Of a stretch of DNA of 64,000 nucleotides, positions 18,885 to 26,330 are shown piece by piece. The position numbers were made by a program, and so were the translations under genes. The stretch is from Ignavibacteriota bacterium (lineage in GTDB: Bacteria > Bacteroidota > Ignavibacteria > UBA10030 > UBA6906): assembly GCA_016707525.1 (NCBI GenBank), contig JADJHP010000006.1, positions 343,324 to 407,323 of the forward strand. Direction: 5' to 3'. The notes under the pieces are model-generated. The model saw only the letters and a program-made list of their open reading frames with translations, ran no database searches and was not told the DNA's origin. Every line of letters begins with the position of its first letter. Position 1 is the first letter of the stretch.

Positions 18885-20341
18885 CCATGTCGCGCATCGT
18901 CAAGCAGCATCACCCCGAGGTTGTTGCGCGCACCGCTGCTCGTTGCCGCCAGCGCAACATTGTCATCCCGACATTCCGGCAGATGGCGAATCCCTCGGAG
19001 ATCCCCCCGGCGATCCTGAAGCGGCTGCAGGGCGTCGGGTTGTGGGACATCAATCCCGTGAACCTCTTCCGCATCAGCTGGAAGAACGATATGACGACGG
19101 GGCTCTTCGGAGATGTGAACTACGTGGAGATCCCTCCGGCGATCTCCGGCGTTCCTGCGCGGATCATCGGGCTGGTGGGCAAGTATTTCCCCACGGGGGC
19201 GCACAAGGTGGGTGCTGCGTTCGGATGCCTGGTGCCGCGACTGGCCAGCGGTGAGTTCGATCCCGACAAGCACAAGGCCGTGTGGCCGTCGACGGGCAAT
19301 TACTGCCGTGGCGGAGCGTTCGACTGCGCTCTTCTGGGATGCACGTCCGTGGCGATCCTGCCGGAAGAGATGTCGAAGGAACGGTTCGTCTGGCTGCGGG
19401 AGATCGGTGCCGAGGTGATCGCCACCCCCGGGTGCGAATCGAACGTGAAGGAGATCTACGACAAATGCTGGGAGCTCAAGGGCGATCCCATCAACGTCAT
19501 CTTCAACCAGTTCGAAGAGTTCGGCAACCCCCTCTTCCACTATGCGGTCACCGGCCCGGCGATGGAAGAGGTCTTTCAGAAGGCCTGCGCGGGCGGACGC
19601 ATGGCGGCCTACATCTCCGCGACGGGTTCGGCGGGGACGATCGCCGCGGGTGATCTTTTGAAGCGGCTGCATCCCGACCTGAAGATCGTGGCCAGTGAGG
19701 CGCTCCAGTGCCCGACACTGCTGATGAATGGGTTCGGAGGCCATCGGATCGAAGGGATCGGCGACAAACACGTCCCCTGGGTGCACAATGTCCGGAATAC
19801 GGACGGCGTCGCGGCCATCGATGATGAAGATGCCATGCGCATCCTGCGGCTGTTCAACGAGCCGGAGGGTAAGGCTGCCCTCCGTAACGCCGGCGTGGCG
19901 GCAGGAGTGGTCGAGCAGTTGCCCCTGCTGGGCATCTCCTCCATCGCCAATATGCTTGCGGCGATCAAGACGGCACGGTATTTCGAGATGTCGTCGGAGG
20001 ATGTCATCTTCACGGTCTTCACAGATTCCGCGGACATGTACCGTTCGCGCCTGGGGGAACTCACTGCCGAGCGCGGGGCGTACTCTTCGCCCCAGGCGGA
20101 GCGCGACCTTGCAGGGCCGTTGCACCATCAGCGGATCGATCACTTCAAGGAGCTCGGGTATTACGACCGGAAGGCCATTCACAATCTGAAATACTATACG
20201 TGGGTGGAGCAGCAGGGAAAGACATCGGATGAGCTCAATGCGCAGTGGGATCCCGCCTACTGGCGTGAATTGTTCGAGGAGGAACCGGCGCGGGTGGATG
20301 CATTGATCAATGGCCTGAACCGGGAGATCGGACTCTCGTGA
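18881..20341 (+). CDS. Fold-type II PLP enzyme of unknown substrate
   Basis: 486-residue cysteine-synthase-like protein. The PLP-lysine region is probably KYFPTGAHKVGAAFG, and a glycine-rich phosphate loop is ATGSAGTIAAGD. The protein is longer than typical cysteine synthases, with a C-terminal extension rich in aromatic and charged residues. It lies directly after ygeW in the same operon (ATGA overlap), so it should act on a catabolic intermediate rather than in cysteine synthesis. Together with the threonine-synthase-like protein it may stand in for diaminopropionate ammonia-lyase, which is absent. That role is inference. Confidence 0.75.
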   Translation: MTMSRIVKQHHPEVVARTAARCRQRNIVIPTFRQMANPSEIPPAILKRLQGVGLWDINPVNLFRISWKNDMTTGLFGDVNYVEIPPAISGVPARIIGLVGKYFPTGAHKVGAAFGCLVPRLASGEFDPDKHKAVWPSTGNYCRGGAFDCALLGCTSVAILPEEMSKERFVWLREIGAEVIATPGCESNVKEIYDKCWELKGDPINVIFNQFEEFGNPLFHYAVTGPAMEEVFQKACAGGRMAAYISATGSAGTIAAGDLLKRLHPDLKIVASEALQCPTLLMNGFGGHRIEGIGDKHVPWVHNVRNTDGVAAIDDEDAMRILRLFNEPEGKAALRNAGVAAGVVEQLPLLGISSIANMLAAIKTARYFEMSSEDVIFTVFTDSADMYRSRLGELTAERGAYSSPQAERDLAGPLHHQRIDHFKELGYYDRKAIHNLKYYTWVEQQGKTSDELNAQWDPAYWRELFEEEPARVDALINGLNREIGLS

Positions 20342-20910
20342 CAGCGCGTCCGGCGGCCGTCATTCTTGCCGCGGGAAGAGGCGAGAGGATCGGGCAGCCG
20401 AAGTACCGGCTTCCGGCAGAAGGGGGGACGTTCCTTGATAGGGTTGTGGGCCTTGCGCGGGGTGCCGGGTGTGCGCCTGTGGTGTGTGTCGTGACCGAAG
20501 AGGAAGCCGGGCGGGTTCAGGGACAGTGCGGTCCGACGGTCAGCATTGTCGTGAATCCCAACCCCTCCCGGGGGATGCTGTCATCGCTGAGGGAAGCGCT
20601 CACCACGATCGAAGGGGCACCGGGAGCGTTCGTGTTCCCGGTGGATCATCCGTACATTGCTCCCGCCACCGTGCGCCTCCTGATGGAATGTGCGGTGGGG
20701 CAACCGGATGCTGTGGTCAAACCGGAATACATCGGTCGCGGCGGACACCCGGTCTATGTGCCTGCGGGTCTGTTCGGCTTGATCCGGGGGGGAGGACCGG
20801 ATGCGTCGCTCCGTACGATCATTGCCGAGAGTGGCATTCGCACCGTACGGGTCGTTGTCACCGATGAAGGTGTTGTCCAGAATGTGAATACTCCCGACGA
20901 TATGAGATGA
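20338..20910 (+). CDS. ygfJ: MocA-like nucleotidyltransferase
   Basis: 190-residue NTP-transferase fold with the nucleotide loop LAAGRGERIGQPKYRLP and the metal-binding FPVDHPY. MocA proteins attach CMP to molybdopterin; E. coli YgfJ is the relative encoded in the xdhD region. The start is GTG at 20338, overlapping the upstream stop. Its presence beside the molybdenum hydroxylase and an XdhC-type factor suggests dedicated cofactor tailoring for that enzyme. Confidence 0.8.
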   Translation: MTARPAAVILAAGRGERIGQPKYRLPAEGGTFLDRVVGLARGAGCAPVVCVVTEEEAGRVQGQCGPTVSIVVNPNPSRGMLSSLREALTTIEGAPGAFVFPVDHPYIAPATVRLLMECAVGQPDAVVKPEYIGRGGHPVYVPAGLFGLIRGGGPDASLRTIIAESGIRTVRVVVTDEGVVQNVNTPDDMR

Positions 20911-21035
20911 CCCGAGCGTCGGTCATTGCGTCCACCTGATCCATCATCTCTTCTGGTGTCTGATGAGCACGTGCAGAATTCTACGATCAGCTCGCGGCGT
21001 GTTCCCGTTCGGGGGAACCGGCATGGCTCGCAACG

Positions 21036-21779
21036 GTGATAGCGACGACGGACTCCACCCCTGCACGCATGGGGATGAAGATGATCGCCCGGCTTTCAGG
21101 GCTTGTGGCGGGGACGATCGGCGGCGGGGCACTGGAGAAGATGACGCTGGACAAGATCGGGGCGGAGCAACCGGGAAGCCCCGTACGGTGGTCGTTCGAC
21201 CTGGGGAGGATGGACGGTACCGGGATCGCAACCCCGATGGTGTGTGGGGGCGTTGAAGAGATCCTGGTGGAGCCACTCGCGTCAGGTGTTCCCCTCATCA
21301 TCTTCGGGGCCGGTCACTGTGCCGTGGCCCTCTCGCGGCTTGCGGCACAGACGGGGTTCATGGTCACGGTGGTGGACCCGCGTGCGGAGTGGGCATCGGC
21401 GGAGAAGCACCCGCTCGCGGCACGGATCGTCTGCGCCCCCTATGATGGCATCGTCGCACGGATCGGATCAACGCCGCAGAGTTTTGTGGTGATCATGACG
21501 CATGGCCACCGGGATGATGCCGCGGTGCTGCATCAGGCCGTACGTGCGGAGTGGAGGTATCTCGGGATGCTCGGGAGTGCGAACAAGGTACAGGTGGTGC
21601 TGGAAGGGTTGCGCGCATCGGGAGTGGATGAGACACGCATCGCACGTATCCGTACACCGATCGGCCTCCCGATCGGTTCCCATACACCGGAAGAGATCGC
21701 GGTGAGCATCGTGGCGGAAATGATCGCCGTACGTAGCGGGAGTGCACCGCCTGGCGCGAGGCCTTCCTCGGCACGTTGA
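21036..21779 (+). CDS. XdhC-family molybdenum hydroxylase maturation factor, start disrupted
   Basis: Accessory protein that inserts sulfurated molybdenum cofactor. The intact ORF begins at a GTG (21036) with ATTDSTPARMGMKMIARL and VAGTIGGGALEKM, then the Rossmann domain (IIFGAGHCAVAL, TVVDPRAEWAS) and MTHGHRDDAAVL. The same frame is open and coding-like back to 20967, encoding EFYDQLAACSRSGEPAWLATV, which matches the family's N-terminal helix, but it runs into a TGA at 20964 and has no start codon. An ATG at 20963 in another frame would join it if a CG pair had been lost near 20969. I therefore think the true gene starts at 20963 and is frameshifted. Confidence 0.8.
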   Translation: MIATTDSTPARMGMKMIARLSGLVAGTIGGGALEKMTLDKIGAEQPGSPVRWSFDLGRMDGTGIATPMVCGGVEEILVEPLASGVPLIIFGAGHCAVALSRLAAQTGFMVTVVDPRAEWASAEKHPLAARIVCAPYDGIVARIGSTPQSFVVIMTHGHRDDAAVLHQAVRAEWRYLGMLGSANKVQVVLEGLRASGVDETRIARIRTPIGLPIGSHTPEEIAVSIVAEMIAVRSGSAPPGARPSSAR

Positions 21780-21783
21780 CGCG

Positions 21784-22971
21784 TCAGCGGGTCGGCGGAT
21801 GCAGGAGGCTGTCCGGCGCCGTGCTGATGACCTGCAGGGAATTGGCGACCGGCCGTTCGCCGGTCTTGTCGGACGGTGCATTCACGATCGTTCCCTGCAC
21901 CACCATCGTGGTCGATCCACCGCCATCCAGATTGAATCCCTCCGTTGCCCCGAGCGAGAGCAGGAAGGACGCCATGTCCGCGAACGTCATGCCAATGCTC
22001 GTAGACTGTCTGCCGTCGACCGTGCAGATGTAGAGCATCGTGGAATCGCGGTCGAACCCCGTGAACGTCCGCGGATGCCGCACGCCCGTGAATCTTTCCG
22101 TGATGCCCTCCAGGCGCGACGTACTGTCGGTGACGTCCCTACCGCCGGCAAGAAAACGCCCGCATCCCCCGATGATCTGTGTGATCCCGCGGAGGCCCGG
22201 CGCGGTGCCAAGAAGGAGGCGGAGCGTGTCGCCGATGTGGACGTGGCTGGCCAGGAATGCAACTCCCGTGTCCGCCGATGCCGAGAGGACAGCTGTGCCC
22301 GGCATGACGGGCATGCCGTCCCCGGGGTTGTTCGCGAGTGCGACAGCGCGCAGCGTGTCGCCGGCAGTGAGAGTTGAATCGATGAACCGCACGACACAGG
22401 CACCCAGCACGGGATCATGTGCGGTCAGCGTGCCATGGAACGTCGTGGAGAGGACCAGCGGGTTGGCGCGGTGCGGGATGTTCACGCCGGCAAGAGGGAA
22501 GGTTGTGCCCGAGGATGCCGTGACGCTCCCCGTGAATGTGATGCGCTCGATGAACGGACGACCTGCGGCATCGATCGCCATGTGCGAGCGTGCGGATCTG
22601 GTTCCGAGGACCCACGTACCGTTCACCATCTGGTTCCCGACAGGCCATCCGGTCTGGAATGAGAAGAAGTCGGCGTTCACGGCCCCGAGCACCCGGTGAC
22701 CGGGACGGTCGTTTGCTTCCGCCTGATCCGTGGTCTCGGTCAGTCCCTCGGGGCGATAGGTCTCGATCCGGACCGTGGGTTCGCGAAGGGAGACCGAAAG
22801 GACGTCCACCGTCAACGGCCCGCTGAGCAGGAATTTCGAGTGCAAGACCCCGGGCCCCACCTGTCGTGCGGAGAGCAGTCCTGGTTGGGCCGTACCTGAC
22901 GACATGCCCACGAAGAGGCAGAAAGCCACCAGGGATGGTTGGTTCAGTATCATGCGCAGGTGCGGGTACAT
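21784..22971 (-). CDS. Exported phosphodiester glycosidase (NAGPA) domain protein
   Basis: About 395 residues with a signal segment (LVAFCLFVGMSSGTAQ) and a phosphodiester glycosidase domain. Family hallmarks are VNADFFSF near the start of the domain, IIGGCGRFLAGG, and the C-terminal GFNLDGGGSTTM. Bacterial members are linked to envelope or exopolysaccharide glycans, the eukaryotic enzyme uncovers mannose 6-phosphate. Starts at 22971 (MYPHLR), 22953 or 23001 are possible; 22971 leaves a normal signal peptide. It converges tail to tail with the xdhC-like gene, only four bases apart, and is transcribed away from the Rrf2 gene. Confidence 0.8.
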   Translation of the reverse strand: MYPHLRMILNQPSLVAFCLFVGMSSGTAQPGLLSARQVGPGVLHSKFLLSGPLTVDVLSVSLREPTVRIETYRPEGLTETTDQAEANDRPGHRVLGAVNADFFSFQTGWPVGNQMVNGTWVLGTRSARSHMAIDAAGRPFIERITFTGSVTASSGTTFPLAGVNIPHRANPLVLSTTFHGTLTAHDPVLGACVVRFIDSTLTAGDTLRAVALANNPGDGMPVMPGTAVLSASADTGVAFLASHVHIGDTLRLLLGTAPGLRGITQIIGGCGRFLAGGRDVTDSTSRLEGITERFTGVRHPRTFTGFDRDSTMLYICTVDGRQSTSIGMTFADMASFLLSLGATEGFNLDGGGSTTMVVQGTIVNAPSDKTGERPVANSLQVISTAPDSLLHPPTR

Positions 22972-23053
22972 AGGGTTCCCGGAGAAGTTGCTAGTGTGCA
23001 TTGGCTTCAAGGTACGCCGAAATACGGGAAGGGTCAACGGGGCGAAGGGGGAC

Positions 23054-23082
23054 TTGACTTTCTCCTCCCCGGTTCTTATATT
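23054..23082 (+). promoter_or_regulatory. Strong sigma70-type promoter of the Rrf2 gene
   Basis: TTGACT (23054-23059) and TATATT (23077-23082) are spaced by 17 bp, five of six matches in each box. The transcript start is expected near 23090, 16 bases before the ATG. Confidence 0.7.
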
Positions 23083-23100
23083 CAGACAAAGATATCTGAA
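23081..23100 (+). promoter_or_regulatory. Dyad operator over the Rrf2 promoter
   Basis: TTCAGA (23081-23086) and TCTGAA (23095-23100) form a perfect 6-bp inverted repeat with an 8-bp spacer. It overlaps the -10 box and the start site, the place expected for autorepression by the Rrf2 protein encoded next. Confidence 0.55.
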
Positions 23101-23105
23101 ATACA

Positions 23106-23546
23106 ATGAGCATCCTCTTCTCAAGACAATGTGAGTACGCGATCCAGGCCGTGCTCTTCCTTGCCCTCAAGCCGGCAGGAGAGCGGGTGCCGACGAACGC
23201 CCTGACACGCCGGTTGAAGATCCCGTATCACTTCCTGGGGAAGATCCTGCAGAGCCTGACCCGCAAGGGTTTGCTCAGGTCGGAGAAGGGCCCGAAGGGC
23301 GGATTCTCTCTCGCGCTTCCGGCGGAAGATATCACCCTCTTCCACATCGTCGAAGCGATCGATGGCGATGCTTTTACGAGTTCCTGCGTGCTCGGGTTTC
23401 CGGAGTGCTCGGGGAAGAACCCGTGCTCGGTGCATGAGATGTGGGGCGCGCAACGGGATCAGATCTACCAGATGCTCGTCAGCCGGAATGTCGCAGAGAT
23501 GGCGCGCGATATGAAACGTCCGGAGTACCGGCCGAAGTACCAATGA
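23106..23546 (+). CDS. Rrf2-family Fe-S transcription regulator
   Basis: 146-residue winged-helix regulator. The N-terminal helix-turn-helix spans about residues 10-60 (YHFLGKILQSLTRKGLL), the wing contains GPKGGFSLA. The ligand loop has C94, C101 and C107 with H110, spaced C-x6-C-x5-C-x2-H, very close to the IscR arrangement, so a [2Fe-2S] cluster is likely. Such proteins sense iron-sulfur status, nitric oxide or redox change. Its promoter carries a dyad that fits autoregulation, and a related dyad precedes the following ferredoxin-like gene, a probable target. Confidence 0.88.
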   Translation: MSILFSRQCEYAIQAVLFLALKPAGERVPTNALTRRLKIPYHFLGKILQSLTRKGLLRSEKGPKGGFSLALPAEDITLFHIVEAIDGDAFTSSCVLGFPECSGKNPCSVHEMWGAQRDQIYQMLVSRNVAEMARDMKRPEYRPKYQ

Positions 23547-23558
23547 CCCCGATGTTTT

Positions 23559-23575
23559 TCTGAACAGTAATCAGA
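23559..23575 (+). promoter_or_regulatory. Second TCTGA/TCAGA dyad
   Basis: TCTGA (23559-23563) and TCAGA (23571-23575) are inverted with a 7-bp spacer, 40 bp before the ferredoxin membrane gene. The half-sites are the same words as in the operator at 23081-23100 but in the opposite order, so common recognition is uncertain. Confidence 0.35.
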
Positions 23576-23615
23576 GAAGACCATCCGATAGACTCGGGAC
23601 GAAGGGAGGAGCTTC

Positions 23616-24815
23616 ATGCTGCTGCAGGAGAAGGAGAGGTTCATGGAGGAACGAACAGCGACGACGACCCCATCATCGGTCTCAACCCGTCCGTTGCGCA
23701 TAAAGAAGATCCCGCCGGAGATGCGCCGCGGCACGCCGGCGTACAAGCATGAGTCGCATTGGTTCAAGCGCCTGCGCGCGCGGTGGGCCGGAGATTCGCA
23801 ATTCCAGCGGTCGGTCATCCAGTTCGCCTTCGTCGCCCTGTGCATCTGGATCGGCGTCGAGTTCGCGCTGTTCATGCGATGGGGGACATCCGGTGGGACG
23901 GAAACATTTGTTCAACGTCCGCCGGGTGCCGAAGGATTCCTCCCGATCAGTGCGCTCATGAGCCTGAAGTACTGGTGGCATACCGGCATCGTCAATAACG
24001 TGCATCCGTCGGGTCTCATCATCCTTCTCGCGATCCTCGCAGTCAGCGTCGTCCTGAAGAAGGCGTTCTGCAGCTGGCTCTGTCCCATCGGCACGCTCAG
24101 CGAATCGCTCTGGATGTTCGGCAAGAAACTGTTCGGACGGACATTCGACCCGCCCCGGTGGCTGGACTATCCGCTCCGGTCACTCAAGTATCTGCTGCTG
24201 GCATTTTTCGTCGCGTCCATCGCCGGTATGGATGCCTCCAGCCTCGCAGCCTTCATCTACAGTCCGTACAACAAGATGGCGGACGTGAAGATGTATCTCT
24301 TCTTCGCGGAGATCACCACGTTCGCGCTCTGGACGATCATCATTCTGGCGCTGCTCTCCGTCGTCATCAAGAACTTCTGGTGCCGGTTCCTCTGTCCGTA
24401 CGGGGCGTTGCTTGGCATCGCCGGTTGGCTCAGCCCGTTGAGGATCACGCGGACGAAAGCGACATGCATCGACTGCGAACTCTGCACGAAAGCCTGCCCG
24501 TCGCGCATCAAGGTCCACAAGGCAACACGCGTGTGGAGCGACGAATGCACGAGCTGTATGGCATGCGTGGCGGCGTGTCCGGTCAAGGACACGTTGGAAC
24601 TTCGTGCGGCGAACCATGCACGCGCCGTTCCTGCAAAGGTCTATGGTGCGCTTGTCGCCGGTGTCTTCGTTGCGGTGGTCGGCATGGCCATGCTTACCGG
24701 GTTCTGGCATAACGGCATCAGCAAAGAGGAATACCTCAGGCGCTTCAACACGCTCGATGCGCCGGTGTACAATCACTTCCGTGGACAGGTGCCCGCGTAT
24801 GGACCCGAGGACTGA
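23616..24815 (+). CDS. NapH-like polyferredoxin membrane protein
   Basis: 399-residue inner-membrane electron carrier. Two CxxxCP motifs (CSWLCPIGT and CRFLCPYGAL) sit at membrane borders as in NapH, NosR and CcoG relatives, followed by two 4Fe-4S clusters (CIDCELCTKACP and CTSCMACVAACP). About five hydrophobic segments are visible, the last (AGVFVAVVGMAMLTGF) after the clusters. A good ribosome site (GGGAGG) precedes the ATG at 23616. Placement after an Fe-S Rrf2 regulator suggests it is part of the regulon. The redox partner cannot be told. Confidence 0.82.
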   Translation: MLLQEKERFMEERTATTTPSSVSTRPLRIKKIPPEMRRGTPAYKHESHWFKRLRARWAGDSQFQRSVIQFAFVALCIWIGVEFALFMRWGTSGGTETFVQRPPGAEGFLPISALMSLKYWWHTGIVNNVHPSGLIILLAILAVSVVLKKAFCSWLCPIGTLSESLWMFGKKLFGRTFDPPRWLDYPLRSLKYLLLAFFVASIAGMDASSLAAFIYSPYNKMADVKMYLFFAEITTFALWTIIILALLSVVIKNFWCRFLCPYGALLGIAGWLSPLRITRTKATCIDCELCTKACPSRIKVHKATRVWSDECTSCMACVAACPVKDTLELRAANHARAVPAKVYGALVAGVFVAVVGMAMLTGFWHNGISKEEYLRRFNTLDAPVYNHFRGQVPAYGPED

Positions 24816-25575
24816 GACCGGTGACATCGCCGGGTTCTATGACCGGCTTTCCGTCGACTATGACCGGATGACGGGGTTCGAACAGCGCTTCGTCCGCGAG
24901 CGCCCGTTCATCAAGCTCCTTGTCGACCGCTACAAGATCAGTCAGGCTGTCGACGCCGGCACCGGTACCGGATTCCATGCGATCCTCCTCGCGCGCCTTG
25001 GTGTGCAGGTCACCGCGGTGGACCTCTCACCCGCCATGGTCGATGCCCTCAGGGTTCGCGCTACCCGGGAAGAGCTCCGACTCACCGCCCTGGTCGGGGC
25101 GTTCGAGGATCTCCCTTCTCTGGTCATGCAGCCCCAGGATGCGGTCCTGTCCATGGGGAACACCCTTGCCCATGCTCCCACTCCCGACGACCTCCTGGTC
25201 TCGCTGAAGGCGTTCCGGGACATTCTTCGTCCCGGCGGTCTGCTCTTCGTGCAGATGCTCAATTACAAACGCATCCTCGCATCCAAGGAGCGGGTCCTGG
25301 CAGACAAGGTCGAGGATGGCATCCGCTTCCTGCGCTGGTACGAGTACGGGGGCGGCCGGATCCGTTTCAACATCACCCGGGAGCGTGTGGACGGCACAGC
25401 CCCGGCGGCGACACAATCCGTGGACCTGACACCGTTCACCGCTGACGATCTCCGCGAGGCTGCGCGTCACGCCGGCTTCTCGGACATCAGCACGCTCGGG
25501 AGCATAGCTCTCGAATCCTTTGATGAAGAGCGTTCGCGGGATTGCGTCATGCTTGCACGGGCACCTGCTCCTTGA
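24799..25575 (+). CDS. SAM-dependent methyltransferase
   Basis: 258-residue class I methyltransferase. Motif I is VDAGTGTGFHA (about residue 51), followed by VTAVDLSPAMVDALR, VLSMGNTLAH and the DILRPGGLLFVQ motif. The ATG at 24799 overlaps the end of the ferredoxin gene by 17 bases, so the two are translationally linked; the open frame upstream of it is a shadow of that gene. Substrate unknown. Confidence 0.8.
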   Translation: MDPRTETGDIAGFYDRLSVDYDRMTGFEQRFVRERPFIKLLVDRYKISQAVDAGTGTGFHAILLARLGVQVTAVDLSPAMVDALRVRATREELRLTALVGAFEDLPSLVMQPQDAVLSMGNTLAHAPTPDDLLVSLKAFRDILRPGGLLFVQMLNYKRILASKERVLADKVEDGIRFLRWYEYGGGRIRFNITRERVDGTAPAATQSVDLTPFTADDLREAARHAGFSDISTLGSIALESFDEERSRDCVMLARAPAP

Positions 25576-25726
25576 TCCCCGCAGGTGATCATCCGTCCAC
25601 CAGCCCCCGCCCGTTGCCTCATCAATAATTCGATTCTGTCCAACGGTGATTCGTTGCCTCATCTTGTTTTTCCTCATGTCACTTCGTAGCTTGAACCATT
25701 GAACACCGTCTTGCCGGTACCCGAAT

Positions 25727-25749
25727 ACCAGGGCAGAAGTTGCCCTGGT
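25727..25749 (+). other. Stem-loop in the leader of the AlaX-like gene
   Basis: ACCAGGGCA (25727-25735) and TGCCCTGGT (25741-25749) form a perfect 9-bp stem with a 5-base loop, about 60 bases before the start. No U tract follows, so it is not a standard terminator. The rest of the 236-bp gap shows nothing recognisable. Confidence 0.45.
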
Positions 25750-25811
25750 GTGACCGTTCCCCGGGAGGCCGGAGGTTTCCATGTGCCATGGGCAGTGATG
25801 GAGGGAGACGC

Positions 25812-26267
25812 ATGAAGGACGTTGACCCGCGGATGCATACCGCGGAACATCTCATGAGCGGTGTCCTGGTGGCGATGTTCGGGATGGACCGCCCGTTCAC
25901 GACGCACATCGAGAAGAAGAAATCGAAGGCTGATTACCGCTTTGGCCGGACCCTCACGGACCAGGAAGCGGCAGCGGTCGAGGCCCGGGTGAATGCATTC
26001 ATCGTTGCGGACCTGCCCGTGACGGAGGAATTCCTGACCTTTGAAGAGGCCGGACCGCAGTTCAATCTGTCGCGCCTCCCTGAGGGGTCGGGCGACCGTG
26101 TGCGTATCGTACGCTGCGGCGACGCCGATGTCTGCCCATGTATCGGGGCCCATGTCGCCTCCACGGGGGCATGCGGACGATTCCGCCTGATCTCGTGGAG
26201 CCATGAGCATGATGCGTTGCGGATGCGGTTCAAGCTGGATGATGTAGCGCCGGAGCAGGCACCATGA
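25812..26267 (+). CDS. AlaX-like alanyl-tRNA editing domain protein
   Basis: 151-residue free-standing editing domain. Zinc ligands typical of the family are seen as H9 and H13 (HTAEH) and C110 and H114 (CIGAHV), the usual CxGTH replaced by C-I-G-A-H. A following STGACGRF matches the conserved TG-I-G turn. AlaX proteins hydrolyse mischarged Ser- or Gly-tRNA(Ala). The start at 25812 has a GAGGGAG site 11 bases upstream and begins the fold directly; a longer reading from 25740 would add an unlikely arginine-rich leader. Confidence 0.78.
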   Translation: MKDVDPRMHTAEHLMSGVLVAMFGMDRPFTTHIEKKKSKADYRFGRTLTDQEAAAVEARVNAFIVADLPVTEEFLTFEEAGPQFNLSRLPEGSGDRVRIVRCGDADVCPCIGAHVASTGACGRFRLISWSHEHDALRMRFKLDDVAPEQAP

Positions 26268-26330
26268 CCAGGCCGGGGTCCGATACGGCACGGCCCACGA
26301 ATCCATCGAACATCCCCACGGGATCGTTGC

